Shown here one piece after another: positions 44,721 through 54,914 of a stretch of DNA of 64,000 bases (position 1 is its first letter; every line of letters starts with the position of its first letter). Source of the stretch: Anastrepha obliqua. Taxonomy: Eukaryota > Arthropoda > Insecta > Diptera > Tephritidae. Below the pieces are notes generated by a model, which saw only the letters and a list, made by a program, of their open reading frames with translations, had not been told where the DNA came from and did no database searches. The stretch lies in the NCBI RefSeq assembly GCF_027943255.1, contig NC_072893.1, positions 36,602,001 through 36,666,000 of the forward strand, read 5' to 3'. The translations under genes were made by a program, and so were the position numbers.

Positions 44721-45438
44721 TAGAAGGCCGAAAAAAGCGAATTTTCCAGAATTTTTTCCAAGAAAACTTTTAAATTTATTGATCTAAAATTGTGCGCACA
44801 TATTATATTATCTTTTAACTGCATTTTATGACTTAGTATTATTAAAAATATTTATTTGGAAAGGAGCTACAGCTGATCTGTGGAAGCTCCTCTCAAAAAA
44901 GACGTTTTGTGGTGACCACTATATCTCTGAACTGAATCCTCTGAAATTAAAAAACCAAACAGATTTCGTAAAAGTAATGTTAAATCTAGTAATTAATCGA
45001 AGATATAAGCAAAATACATATTTTTGGCAAAATGGCGGTTTCTACAAAAAAAATCCATTTTAGGCCAAAATAGTAGGCCTGAAAGGTTGTTCAATTTTGC
45101 GCTATCCATACAAATAAATTTATGCTTGAGATAATATTGAGCGTTTTAAACCGCGAGCATCTAAAAAAATATTTTGTCATGACCTTGTCAGTCGACAGAT
45201 CTACCTCCCTCAGGCCCCTTCAGTTTGAATTCACCACGAGAAGTAGACTGTCCCGACCGTTCCCTAGTGTCTCGATGAAATGACGGTGCGAAACCCCGTT
45301 CGGAACATCGACGAACACTCTTTTGAAGTTTATTGTCAATTGTAAGCAAACACGACATCCAATTTACGAATGCTCAGCGAAAATCCATATAATGTCGGGT
45401 GTTTTTTTAGCTTCGTGAGAACTACCGATAGCGATCAT
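44721..45438. other. Unassigned intron sequence
   Basis: 45180-45330 is GC-richer, but no protein could be assigned on either strand. Confidence 0.35.
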
Positions 45439-45439
45439 T

Positions 45440-45538
45440 ATGGTTTAACCGCTGATAATGGAAAAATGTGTTGATGTTTGTGTTCAGTAACATTTAGCAT
45501 GTCATCATGAATCGTTGAATGCCCGAACGACGCTTCCA
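45440..45538 (+). mobile_element. rosa-type transposon leader, cut by a SINE
   Basis: ATGTGTTGATGTTTGTGTTC and GTCATCATGAATCGTTGAAT match the leader at 14610-14680, and here the ATG (45508) is preserved. The frame is interrupted at once. At 45538 the sequence switches into SINE body. Confidence 0.6.
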
Positions 45539-45741
45539 AATGTTCTTCCACAGATGGAGAGACCTACAGTTCTATGCCGCCTCCGAGCGGCAGATGGGGT
45601 TTTATGAAGAGCTTTTCCATCGCAGAAATATACTCGGAGTTGGTCATTACCTACCGAGGGATACCGCTCTGAGAAAACTTTTCCGAGGTTTCGGGCCAAG
45701 GCACTACCGGTTGATAGTCACGCACCAAACTGCCACTGTCC
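45535..45741 (-). mobile_element. tRNA-derived SINE, missing its 3' tail
   Basis: The minus strand contains the body words of the family (CCGCTCGGAGGCGGCATAGA, CTGTAGGTCTCTCCATCTGT) and a decayed head, but lacks the GGAGGAGCTCGGC...(TA)n end. The missing part is the 3' end, which is unusual for a retrotransposed copy and suggests later deletion. Confidence 0.7.
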
Positions 45742-45970
45742 AGCATCATACCATGGATTTTATTGACCATTTCGAATGTGATGACCTCAGTTCGGAAACC
45801 GCAACGTTCGGAGACATTTGTGCTGATACGGCCGTAACAAAATTGACTAATCGAGTAGTGGATGGTTCTAATCGATGGTGAAGGTTTCCAACTATACCTT
45901 CCAATTTTTTGTTTGCTTGAGTCAAGGGGAGTTCATACAAGATGGTAAAAGGTCTTTCAAAAGTGACGCA

Positions 45971-46150
45971 TGGTTGTCAGTAGTGAATAATTCCTAGACT
46001 GTACCTCATTTCTATGTCATCTTTGACATTTGTCAAGTAGGCATATGACCGATCTTACACGACAACGCGTTAAAATTATTGAAACTTATTATAAAAATGG
46101 TCGAACTTTAAGAACAACATGTCTCGAGACTCATTTTTTCTTTGTTTTGG
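45971..46150 (+). pseudogene. rosa-type (DD41D) transposon, 5' fragment
   Basis: The leader GTTGTCAGTAGTGAATAATT matches 33832. The coding part reads MTDLTRQRVKIIETYYKNGR followed by TLRTTC, a DD41D helix-turn-helix start. Sequence is lost after about 30 codons. Confidence 0.7.
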
Positions 46151-46545
46151 TTGACGAACAAATTTCAAGAAGCTGGGACTTGATTGAAGTTCTTTGTTTT
46201 TTTTTTTTCATTTTTACGTAAATGCCGGTAGACGTCAAACGAAACTCTTTGATTGATGAACTAAAAAATTAGGTCGCGTTCTTTTCAAAGATGCCTCTTG
46301 ACAAGAAAGACGCCGGATTTGTAACGCAAACCCCATCTGTTCCAATTTGCATGCACTTATTAACCAGCCCTCGTATATATACATATTTATTTTTGTGTAT
46401 GTGTCCTTCAACCCTGACTTTTCCCCGCTTTGACTCGTCTTTTCTCTCCGATTCGGTAATAATAAATTGTTACAAATAAGTAAACAAAACAAATTTTATG
46501 AAAATGCGAACGCTGATATGTCAAGCTGGTATACTCCCAGAGGGA
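46151..46545. other. Unassigned intron sequence
   Basis: Short overlapping frames on both strands without domains. Confidence 0.35.
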
Positions 46546-46549
46546 GCCG

Positions 46550-46945
46550 CTCACAACAAGCGAGAACACAGCAGAGTGAGTGAGAATTGCCACTGCACCA
46601 ACTAAACATCACCCGCCCGCACGCACTCCGCCTTTCAGCGGCCATCACTCGCCGTAAATGATGTCATCAAGCACACAATGCCGCAGCATTGCTACCGGTC
46701 GCTTATCGCTCATTTGAAAGCTATTGAATAGCTGTTGACTGCTGTCAGTCAGTCAGTCAGTGTTAGCCGGCTCAGTGTTTGGACATAGGCACACACATCT
46801 GCCCCTACAGCGCGAGCTAACTCCAGTTGTTAAATGCTAGTGCGTCTGCTGATGGTATGCGTAGAGTGCAAATAGTGGTCGCAGTGTAATGGAGGGGATC
46901 TAGCAGCACAATTTTAAGTTAGATTCTCACTTATGTATGTATGTA
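46550..46945 (+). promoter_or_regulatory. Possible internal promoter or first exon within the host intron
   Basis: A GC-richer, non-repetitive island lies in an otherwise A/T-rich intron. It contains four TCAGT steps in a row (46747-46760, CAGTCAGTCAGTCAGTGTTA), the initiator-like word of many fly promoters. CA- and GAGA-like sequence (AGTGAGTGAGAATTG) precedes it. No TATA box or open frame of length is evident. It could be an alternative start for a short isoform using the 57973 exon, or an enhancer. Confidence 0.3.
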
Positions 46946-47685
46946 TGTATGTATTTATGTAGATTTAGTGTGTTCACTTGCCTGATTACCTACATACGTA
47001 CATATATAAATATACTATTTAAGCTCATCTACCCACCTTTTGTTCAAGTCTGATTCAGCTGAGCTCCAAGTAGGGCCGTACAATAGAACTTCACGCAGAT
47101 TGCATACCTATTTATAAATATACAATACATATTGACATAAATATAAGTACGCAGCTTTTAGAGACTACCAAGCATAAGTTATGCCTTTTAATATTTTTTT
47201 TTTATCAACTTTTTGCATATTATTCAGAATTTTTTTAATTAGCTATACTTATGAGCATACATACATAGCTACGTACTGTAGAGGTTGATGATTTATGGTT
47301 CAACTTGCGCGATGACATAAGGTGCGGTTAGGTAGTAGTAAATTCAGTAGAAATATTCCAATGGGTCATCAAAGTTGAAACAGAAATTTGTGGTGAGATT
47401 ATAAAATTACCAACCACTTCTCCTTCTATCAGTAATAAGTGATCGTAGTCGCTTTGCTAAAGCCCGATTAGAGTCGGTGAGTCAGCTTAGATAATTTGCT
47501 GTCACCGTTTGGGGCATAATAGAAATGAGAGCTTTTCAATGTAATGGTAGTTTCAAGTCTATTAGACACGAGGATACGTCAGCAAGCCCCTGACAAATTT
47601 AAGTAGGAACAGCCGTATCGAAGGAAATCCCATCTGTCTTACTGGTTAACTTCCTAAGCTTACATAAGCCACTAAATTTTAGTTC
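46946..47685. other. Simple repeat and unassigned intron sequence
   Basis: A (TATG)n microsatellite lies at about 46933-46954. The rest has no supported frame. Part of 47320-47680 may belong to the LINE end at 47690. Confidence 0.4.
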
Positions 47686-47689
47686 GCTA

Positions 47690-47745
47690 TTTTTCACAAT
47701 AGATCAGCTCTGGTCGCAGTGCGTAATGGCCTTCTAATAATAATT
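47690..47745 (+). mobile_element. LINE 3' untranslated fragment
   Basis: CACAATAGATCAGCTCTGGT then CGCAGTGCGTAATGGCCTTC matches, in the opposite orientation, the end of the LINE at 3340-3665. Confidence 0.5.
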
Positions 47746-47993
47746 ATATTTCACACTTCACAAAGTAAGAACTAACTTTTCGGCTGCGCTCACAAATTAT
47801 AGAAATTTTATTTAGGAAATCGGTCTTCATTTAGTGTGATACTATGCTAGCCCATAGGTGACGCACTAACTACCGATACACCAAAACAAAGAAATGCACC
47901 TGAGAGCGTGTACTCTGAGAGAGAGTGTGGTTGTAGTTCAAGCAGGGTCCTGTCTAATGAGAATACACGCGGAAGGACTAAGCGAATCTATCT

Positions 47994-48430
47994 TTAAGAT
48001 GAGAAAATGTTTGTGTGCCTCCTCCGTAATTGCCCCGTATGGTAGAAAAACAAACTGCGGATCTGGCATCTTCTTCTTGATTGACACGATAACCGATTGA
48101 TCTTAAGCGATTTGAACAAAGCGCGCCAGTCGATTCTTGCTCGTGCTAACCGCCGTCGGTTGCAAACACCATGTGAAGTCAAGTCCTTCTCTATCAGATC
48201 TTTCCAACGCAGAGGAGGTCTTTCTCTTCCTGTGCTGCCATTAGCTGATATCGCATCGAATATTTTTATTACCCGAGAGTTTGTGTCCATTCAGACGACT
48301 TAAGGAAACCGCTGGATCTTTAGTGGATGCACTATGTCTATGCCGTCGTAAAGCTCATTGTTCCATCGCCTACGATACTCGCCGACGCCAACGTGCAAAG
48401 TTCGAAAAACTTTCCGCAGAATCTTTCTAT
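47994..48430 (-). mobile_element. RTE-type LINE C-terminal tail (family b)
   Basis: The minus strand reads MDTNSRVIKIFDAISANGST, then RERPPLRWKDLIEKDLTSHG, RRRLARARIDWRALFKSLKI and NRLSCQSRRR. Upstream in sense (48330-48430) a decayed FELCTLASASIVGDGTMSFT run matches the LHVG..EYRRRWN.EL segment in a shifted frame. Same family as 17601-17895. Confidence 0.75.
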
Positions 48431-48494
48431 AAAATACTCCAAGGGACGCGTCCTCGGACGGGCATGATGAGAGATTTATAGGGTGTAGTAAGTA

Positions 48495-48725
48495 ATGTAG
48501 TAGTAAATGGAGTTGGAAAGGCCACGCTTTCAGGAAACCGCACCATCACAAGAATGGCCCCAGATTGGAATTCTCAGGGAAGCAGAAGCTGCGGTCGGCC
48601 AAAGAACACCTCGAAAAGATCTATTATGCATGACTTATCCTCCATAAACACAAGCTCGGACAACGCTAAGACAAAACATCTAACCGCGTGCATTAGAAAG
48701 GCCTTGTAGAGGCCCTATGCTTATC
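48495..48725 (+). mobile_element. RTE-type LINE C-terminal tail (family a)
   Basis: Shifted frames give WSWKGHAFRKPHH, MAPDWNSQGSRSCGRPKNTS and a terminal RKAL-EALCLSKK-like end. Matches 11140-11250 (minus) and 39090-39200 in order. It lies back to back with the family b tail. Confidence 0.6.
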
Positions 48726-49012
48726 AAAGAAGTAATCAGAAGAAAAAAAAGGATAGGCTAAGATAGGCGAAGTTGGGGTCGTATGGACTTAGAAAAGATA
48801 ACTTATAAATACCGTTTCGAAAAATTTTTTAAACTAATCGAAACTTAAAAAAAACATACAGAAATTGTCTGAATTATTTTTCAATATTTTTCTGCTTTAG
48901 AAATGCATGACCAAATTTGAATAGTTTTTACTCTAAAATTGGGATCTTCTTAGATCCACTTCATTTTGCTGGCGTGGTATGCAAGATCAAAGTAATATTA
49001 TATATTATTATA

Positions 49013-49743
49013 CAGGGCCGTCGAGGTAAATCCGGAATGTTGAACTTAAAAACAAAACTATTGGATATTTACTCAAAAATAATTTTATTTGAACTTAACT
49101 TTGTATAATGTGAGTACACATATCATAGTTGAAAATTATTCAATGTAACCTCGATCTCGTGCAATTACCTGCTCCAGCCGGGACCTGCAGCGCCCACATG
49201 CGCGAGCTACCTCCTCTTTGTCCATTGTGGTCATCACTTCCTCGATGGTTGTCTTCAGAGCGTCCTTAGTGTTATGAGGCTTCGCGTTAACTTTTGCTTC
49301 AACTGTGCCCCACACGTAATAATCAAGAGGATTGCAGTCTGGGCTTGAAGGTGGCCAAAAATCTGGTGACCAAAGGTAGGGTAGGTTATTCTGGAGCCAA
49401 GCCTGAGTCTTCTTTGCCTTGTGAGTAGGTGCAGAGTTCTGCTGAAACACATATTCTCTTTCAGCAGCCACCCGGTCCATCCAGGGTTTAACAACTCGCG
49501 TTTTTTTTTGTAACCAAACCACTCAATTATCTCTTTAGGGCTTTTTCCGGTGCGAAGTGACTCTAGTATCGCAGCTCTTCTGTCCTGCTCTCGACTCATC
49601 TTTTCACTATCACCTACTCCGGCACTCCAATGTCAATCAGGAAACAATACACTAAAAATATGTCCCTTTATCAACGGTTTTAGACTTAACGCTACTGCTC
49701 CAAAGCTTTCGAAATGTTTTCCGGATTTAGCTCGACGGTCCTC
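49013..49743 (-). mobile_element. DD37D Tc1/mariner element, internally deleted
   Basis: This is a 731-bp unit. Its inverted ends are CAGGGCCGTCGAGGTAAATC (49013) and GGATTTAGCTCGACGGTCCT (ending 49742), flanked by TA at 49011-49012 and 49744-49745. The coding start MSREQDRRAAILESLRTGKS (ATG at 49599) is joined by deletion to TRVVKPWMDRVAAEREYVFQ and the C-terminal catalytic part. The family has lost its DNA-binding second half and the first catalytic D. It is clearly nonautonomous. Confidence 0.85.
49136..49599 (-). pseudogene. Transposase remnant of the DD37D element
   Basis: The C-terminal frame reads FQQNSAPTHKAKKTQAWLQN, FWPPSSPDCNPLDYYVWGTV and EVMTTMDKEEVARACGRCRS. From the N of QQN to the last D of NPLD there are 37 residues. 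The second catalytic aspartate is replaced by asparagine. A frameshift near 49505 separates this from the N-terminal helix-turn-helix frame. The spacing places it near maT-type elements. Confidence 0.8.
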
Positions 49744-49745
49744 TA

Positions 49746-50825
49746 TTTTGAAGGCACAGCAGGGATCATTAGTCCCATAGTAAAAGTGTAATGATAAACA
49801 ACAAATTTTCAAACAAACCAGTGCGGATTCTATGTTTTCATTTCTCCAGCACATGAGTACCTCTTTTGCATCAAATTGTCCTTTTGCTCTCAAATTTTTG
49901 AGTGTTGGATAAATTATTTGGCGTTAACGTACACCTACTTGCAGACATTAAGAATAACTTTTACAAATTTTTTCGTTATCGAATACGACTATTAAAATGG
50001 CATATAAAGTAAATTCTGATTTCATAGGAGTTACTAGGTAACGCCTTCAGTACCTTTCAACCAACCTGTACATTCCTTGCCACCAAATATCCAACCAAGG
50101 ACGATAGATTACTAAGTTTGGCCAATAACCACACCCTCGTCTACTCATTCGTTGTTCAGATAGCAACGAGGTTACATTATGTTGACTTTTTTCGTATATC
50201 ACGAAAAACTAAGAATGAGGTTTTTTCGTAAACGAACCGATTCGTAACTCCTGCTACGTCAGCCCAACAGTTGAGCCTGGCAAATTGACTGACGGTCTGA
50301 TATTGGCCACACCATTAATTTTTTTCACCATGCAATCCATCTATATTTATGCAGATTTATTTGCCTTCGTAAGCGTTTGGTAGCAGAATTAAATCATCTC
50401 CTCTATTTATGTAGATTTTTGCGTAACAAAACATGAAATTCATAAAAAATAATGTAATTACATCTCCTGTTTTCCTTTCGCTATGTGCAGACAAATAAAT
50501 CCCCTATTTCCAAGTGCTACACTGAAATATATTATATAACATATAATATTATGCACACTTGTGCTCACATAATTAAGTCTTTTTATATTTTCAAGCAAAA
50601 TTAATTTTTTTGTTAATTTTTTATAAGAATATAGTGCCATTGTATAAAAAAACCTTATAAAATTAAATTTCAAACTTTGCACAAAATTCAGACTGTTGTT
50701 ACAGGCGAATTACACAACTTATTTCTCAGGAAAGCTTCATTTGCTATTTTGAAAACCGTTTGGCCCCACTACAATAGACGGAGGACTCAGAAAGTCCTGG
50801 GGATTCCACGTCATTATATTTTCTA
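49746..50825. other. Unassigned intron sequence
   Basis: No supported frame or element. The last 60 bp may already belong to the LINE that follows. Confidence 0.4.
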
Positions 50826-50829
50826 ACTC

Positions 50830-51180
50830 ATAGCTGTGTTTACCGGTCATTGGACTATCGCCACACACACGGAAAAGCTGGGTTTACCATTTGACCCCCG
50901 TTGCAGAAACTGTGGGGACCTTTCAGAGAAGGAGACTGTTGAGTACTTCCTCTTCTGTAAATGTCCGGGTTTGACTACTAGACGACTAAGGCCACTGGGT
51001 ACTCCTTTCCTCAACAGCCTGGGACAGTGCGCCAACCCAAATCCCACCAACCTTCCTCATTACATCAACAGCTCTCTCTGGCAGACTGTAGATATCTGCC
51101 TGTTGGAGGTCTCTAAATGGTATCAAACGCGCTTCAGTGCTGCTTGAGGAGTGCCAGACTAGTACTTCAACCATTTCACC
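50830..51180 (+). mobile_element. I/Loa-type LINE 3' end
   Basis: The frame at 50836-51147 reads FTGHWTIATHTEKLGLPFDP, RCRNCGDLSEKETVEYFLFC and KCPGLTTRRLRPLGTPFLNS, ending SKWYQTRFSAA. This is the last part of an I/Loa ORF2 with its Cys/His knuckle (C-x2-C...C; Y replaces the usual H). It parallels 20870-21122. The 3' untranslated word GGAGTGCCAGACTAGTACTT recurs at 25930. Confidence 0.8.
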
Positions 51181-51524
51181 CTTTAAAATTCAGAAAAATT
51201 TAACAAATTTAAAAAAATTGTCACCAACTTTCAACTTTTTACGCAGAATCTTTAGAAAACTTCTGGGTATGCTGCCTTTTAGTATATTAAATTTCACTCT
51301 AAGTGTAAAATTGAAGTCACTCAAAAGTTGTGGTGATTTGTGGCCATTTTTTTGATTGCGATGTTGAGCATTTTCTTCCGTATGCAAGCTGGCGTAAAAT
51401 AAATCATCTAATTTTATTTTTGATTCACTTTTTTACTAAAGGCATAAAAACAAAAGTGATTTAGAGTGATGCAAATTTTTATTTTAGCCATTTCGCGTTC
51501 CATTGCTTGCCTGTTTGTATTGAA
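51181..51524. other. Unassigned intron sequence
   Basis: No supported frame. A loose similarity in GAGTGACTTCAA-type words with 39260-39300 is too weak to call. Confidence 0.35.
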
Positions 51525-52090
51525 ATTGAAATTGGTCGAGCCAAGGAGCACTAAGAGATTTGGTGGCTCCTAAAACACTGAGGCTGAAAAGCCCATTGTA
51601 TTTAAAGCTCAGGAAAGAGGGTAGATAGTCAAGGAGGGAAGGAAAAAAGTATCAGAGAAAGAGATAGGAAAGAATAGAGACAGAGAAAAAGACAGAGATA
51701 GTTAGTCCTGTGGCCGCCGTAGCCGAATGGGTTGGGGCTTGATTACCATTCGGAATTCACAGAGAGAACGTTGGTTCGAATCTCGGTGAAAGCAAAACTA
51801 ATAAAAACATTTTTCTAATAGCGGTCGCCCCTCCGCAGGCAATGGCAAACCTCCGAGTGAATTTCTGCCATGAAAAAGCTCCTCATAAAAATATCTGCCG
51901 TTCGGAGTCGACTTGAAACTGTAGGTCCCTCCATTTGTGGAACAACATCAAGACGCACACCACAAATAGGAGGAGGAGCTCGGCTAAACATCCAAAAAGG
52001 GTGTACGCGCCAATTATATATATATATATATATATAGTTAGTCCTGTGAGAATTTTCCAGGTTCTTTGGTAAATCTCTACATTAAGAGTG
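51525..52090 (-). mobile_element. R1/I-type LINE 3' end, split by a SINE
   Basis: The 3' region CCTTGGCTCGACCAATTTCA (minus strand) and GGGCTTTTCAGCCTCAGTGT matches 23400-23600 and 8890-9050. The element is interrupted at 51713 by a SINE and resumes at 52034 with GTTAGTCCTGTGAGAATTTT, following the order seen intact at 23580-23640. Confidence 0.8.
51713..52033 (+). mobile_element. tRNA-derived SINE, complete reference copy
   Basis: This 321-bp copy is flanked by a perfect 15-bp duplication, ATAGTTAGTCCTGTG (51698-51712 and 52034-52048). The head is tRNA-like: GCCGCCGTAGCCGAATGGGT (A box region) and GTTGGTTCGAATCTCGG (B box) about 45 bp later, as needed for RNA polymerase III. The body contains GGCAATGGCAAACCTCCGAG and GGAGGAGGAGCTCGGCTAAA. 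The tail is GCGCCAATTA(TA)n. At least six other copies occur in this window. I do not recognise a published name. Confidence 0.92.
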
Positions 52091-52661
52091 AGTTTAAGTT
52101 TCAGCAGCGCTATTAGAATTATTTATAGCTAAACGTTTCATTTCCCTAACATCTCTAGCGCAAAGTTTTGGTTTTCCACCACTTCTTTAGCTACATACGT
52201 ACTTTTCTTTCAGGTGGAAGTAATGCAAAACCTCAGTTTTGCTTCTGTTTAATTTTGAAACAATCTCTCGCATTGCAAGGACTCTCTCTCTCCATTCTAA
52301 AATGTGTCCCTGTTTAAATTCAGACAAAGCTTTTTCGCGCGGCATAGTTTGGTTTTCTGAACCAAAACAACGACAAAAATATGAGAAAGAGGGAAACCGA
52401 TCAAAAGCTCTTATAATAATTTTCCACTTTTAGATTAAGGGGTTGCTCTTTTGGTGTTATAATTACTTCGTTTTTCACAGAAAAGGAATTTGCGCGTTAC
52501 TAAAATACCAACAAAATAAATGCCGAATAATTTCCGTTATGAGTATTCATTTTAAGCTACTGAAAACAGAAGCAAAAGATATAGGACTGAATGCCTATGT
52601 CGAAAAAACTAAGTTTATGCTTCGCTCAACACATAAAGTGGATGAAAGCAATCTAGTTATA

Positions 52662-53526
52662 AAGGGTGGTAAAATTTCAAGGGCCGATATTGAATATGAA
52701 CCACACCTAAACGTCAAGTTTTTTTCTACATTTAATTTCATATTTTTCAGTTTCAGACTAACTCAATTTGAACCATGGAAAGATACACAATCGAGCAAAG
52801 CGTTAAAGTTATTCAGGCTTATTATGAAAATTTTCGAAGAAAATCATCTTCAGTGATGAGGCACATTTTCACCTCAGTGGATTCGTGAATAAGCAGAATT
52901 GCCGCATTTGGGCGAATGATAATCCAAGAGTGATTGCCGAAAAACCAATACACCCACAAAGAGTGACGGTTTGGTGCGGTTTATGGGCCGGCGGCATCAT
53001 TGGGCCGGTCAGGCAGTTACTGTGAATAGTGTTCGCTATCGTGAGATGATAACGAACTTTTTATGGCCTGAATTGGAAGATATAGATGTGGACGATATGT
53101 GGTTTCAACAGGACGGCGCCACTTGTCACACAGCTAACGAAACAATGGCTCTTTTGCGCGAAAAATTTGATGGCCGAATAATCTCACGTCGCGGCGGTGT
53201 CAATTGGGCGCCAAGATCATGTGATTTGACACCGTTGGACTTCTTTCTTTGGAGTTATTTGAAAGAAAAGGTATACGTAGATAAGCCAGCAACAATTCAA
53301 TGAGATAATTCGGCACAACCTCAATTATGCCTCAGCGTCATCGAAAATTTGGACCATCGGATGGAGGTGTGCCGCCGAGGCTGCGTCGGCTATTCGGCCT
53401 ATATTTTCTTCTGTACATAATTGAGCCGTAGCAATATTATTATAATAAAGAGAAATGAGAATAATTTCCTAAAAAAATTGTATTTTGTTCAAAATCAACA
53501 CCGGCCCTTAAAACTTAACCACCCTT
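52662..53526 (+). mobile_element. DD41D (rosa-type) element, internally deleted
   Basis: This 865-bp unit has inverted ends AAGGGTGGTAAAATTTCAAG then GGCCGATATTGA (52662) and GGCCCTTAAAACTTAACCAC then CCTT (ending 53526). TA flanks it at 52660-52661 and 53527-53528. It sits in the coding frame of an RTE fragment. The transposase starts MERYTIEQSVKVIQAYYENF at 52775 and is fused by deletion to the first catalytic motif, SSVMRHIF in the shifted frame, where the other frame reads IFSDEAHFHLSGFVNKQNCR. Confidence 0.88.
52775..53400 (+). pseudogene. DD41D transposase remnant
   Basis: After the deletion junction near 52838 the catalytic part runs FSDEAHFHLSGFVNKQNCRI, PIHPQRVTVWCGLWAGGIIG, DDMWFQQDGATCHTANETMA and NWAPRSCDLTPLDFFLWSYL. 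From the D of QQD to the last D of TPLD there are 41 residues. A frameshift lies near 52990. The missing segment is the second DNA-binding domain and linker. Confidence 0.85.
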
Positions 53527-54119
53527 TAGATAATTTTGTTTTTGAAAGAGTAAATGAATTCAAATACTTGGGATTGCTTCTATCGATTCATTAATTGCTA
53601 TAGATAAAAGAATTAAAGCGGCCAACAAGGCGTATTAGGCAATTATTAAATTGTTCAGATCAAAGGTTTTACCACGAACGCAGAAAATCAAAATGTATAA
53701 AACTTTGATATGTCCGATTCTTACTTATGGTGCTGAAATCTGGACATTGAAAGTTAATGAGATAAACCAGCTATTACGATTTGAAAGAAGAAACATTATG
53801 AGCAAATTCTGCGGTCCTATTCACATTGAAGACGGCACGTTTCGTATCCGTTACAACAACAAAATTGAAAATGGATTCGCCACATGAAAGAATTAAAAAA
53901 AGTGTTTACTTTACGTCTAATAGGAGGAAGGAAAAGAGCCGACAAAAAAAGATATGGCTTGATGACTTCGATACAGACTTGAAAGTGATGAGCATTCGTA
54001 ATTGGAAAAATGTAGCAAAAGAGAGAATGAACTGGAGGAAGATTGTTCATGAAGCTATGATCCACCACCGACTGTGAAGCTAAGAAGACGAATGTACCGT
54101 TTTAAGCATTTGTACAATC

Positions 54120-54244
54120 AACGAAACGGTATTGGAAAAGTTTTTTTATATATTTTATTTATTTTTCGTGCGGTGTATGATTGACGTATGACGCCATTTA
54201 CAAAAATTATAAATCTTCCGATGAGGTGACTAATTTTGCGTCAC
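54120..54244 (-). mobile_element. rosa-type transposon terminus
   Basis: The minus strand begins GTGACGCAAAATTAGTCACC then TCATCGGAAGATTTATAAT, matching the 5' end at 26077-26118. About 100 bp of leader follows before similarity is lost. Confidence 0.6.
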
Positions 54245-54912
54245 GAACACGTGCTTTATGTGGCAGAAAGGTTTTTGTTATAGAATTAAATATATTTAAA
54301 AAAAAATTAACGGAAAATATTTTGCATGAAAAGTAAATATTCGCATTATTATGACAATAAGATAAAATGATTTAATTGCATGTATGTATGCATGTACACT
54401 AATTTATATATGGAACCAAAATTCATTAAGTCAATCCAAAAAGCGTACCATGCAAGATTATATAGAGCAAACAATCTCTTCATACTTCTAACTTCTACCA
54501 CCTTTTACGGCCCGCCAGATATCTTACGCGCCATCCAGCAACTTATGTAGAAGGCACCAGCCCACATTCAACATAAATGTGTGTAGATAGGACAGTTACT
54601 GCATGGGTTCACAAAAAATCAGGGTCACATTTAAAATACTTTCGCCTATCACGAATAAACAACTCAGCTCCGCATGTGAAAAATAGAGTTCAACTGTGAA
54701 GTAGCGGAGCAGAGGCAGCACGTGCAGCGAAGAAATTCCCAACAATATTAAATGCAATAAATATTGATCAAACAACTCTATTTTGTGCTGGAATATTCTT
54801 ACAAATATATAAAAACGTTTTTGGGCAAAAAGCTGGGAAATGAGTAGAAATGAGAAAACGTGCCCATTATTCCTTTTTGTAATTGAGTTTCCTTGCAATT
54901 AGACTTCTGTTA
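54245..54912. other. Unassigned intron sequence
   Basis: No supported frame or element. Confidence 0.4.
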
Positions 54913-54914
54913 TA

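Larger units (their letters stand above)
52540..54080 (+). pseudogene. RTE-type LINE fragment (family c), split by a DD41D element
   Basis: Left part: KTEAKDIGLNAYVEKTKFML and DESNLVI (52560-52661). Right part: DNFVFERVNEFKYLGLLLS (53529 on), LFRSKVLPRTQKIKMYKTLI and ILTYGAEIWTLKVNEINQLL with RFERRNIMSKFCG. After a frameshift the tail is KKIWLDDFDTDLKVMSIRNW and KERMNWRKIVHEAM. Leaving out the insert and one TA, the two parts join in one frame. The polymerase core upstream is missing. Sister of 28081-28570. Confidence 0.85.

Noticed and set aside
45746..45940. Minus frame as part of a DD41D transposase
   Set aside because: Only a vague resemblance to the segment after the helix-turn-helix; no diagnostic motif.
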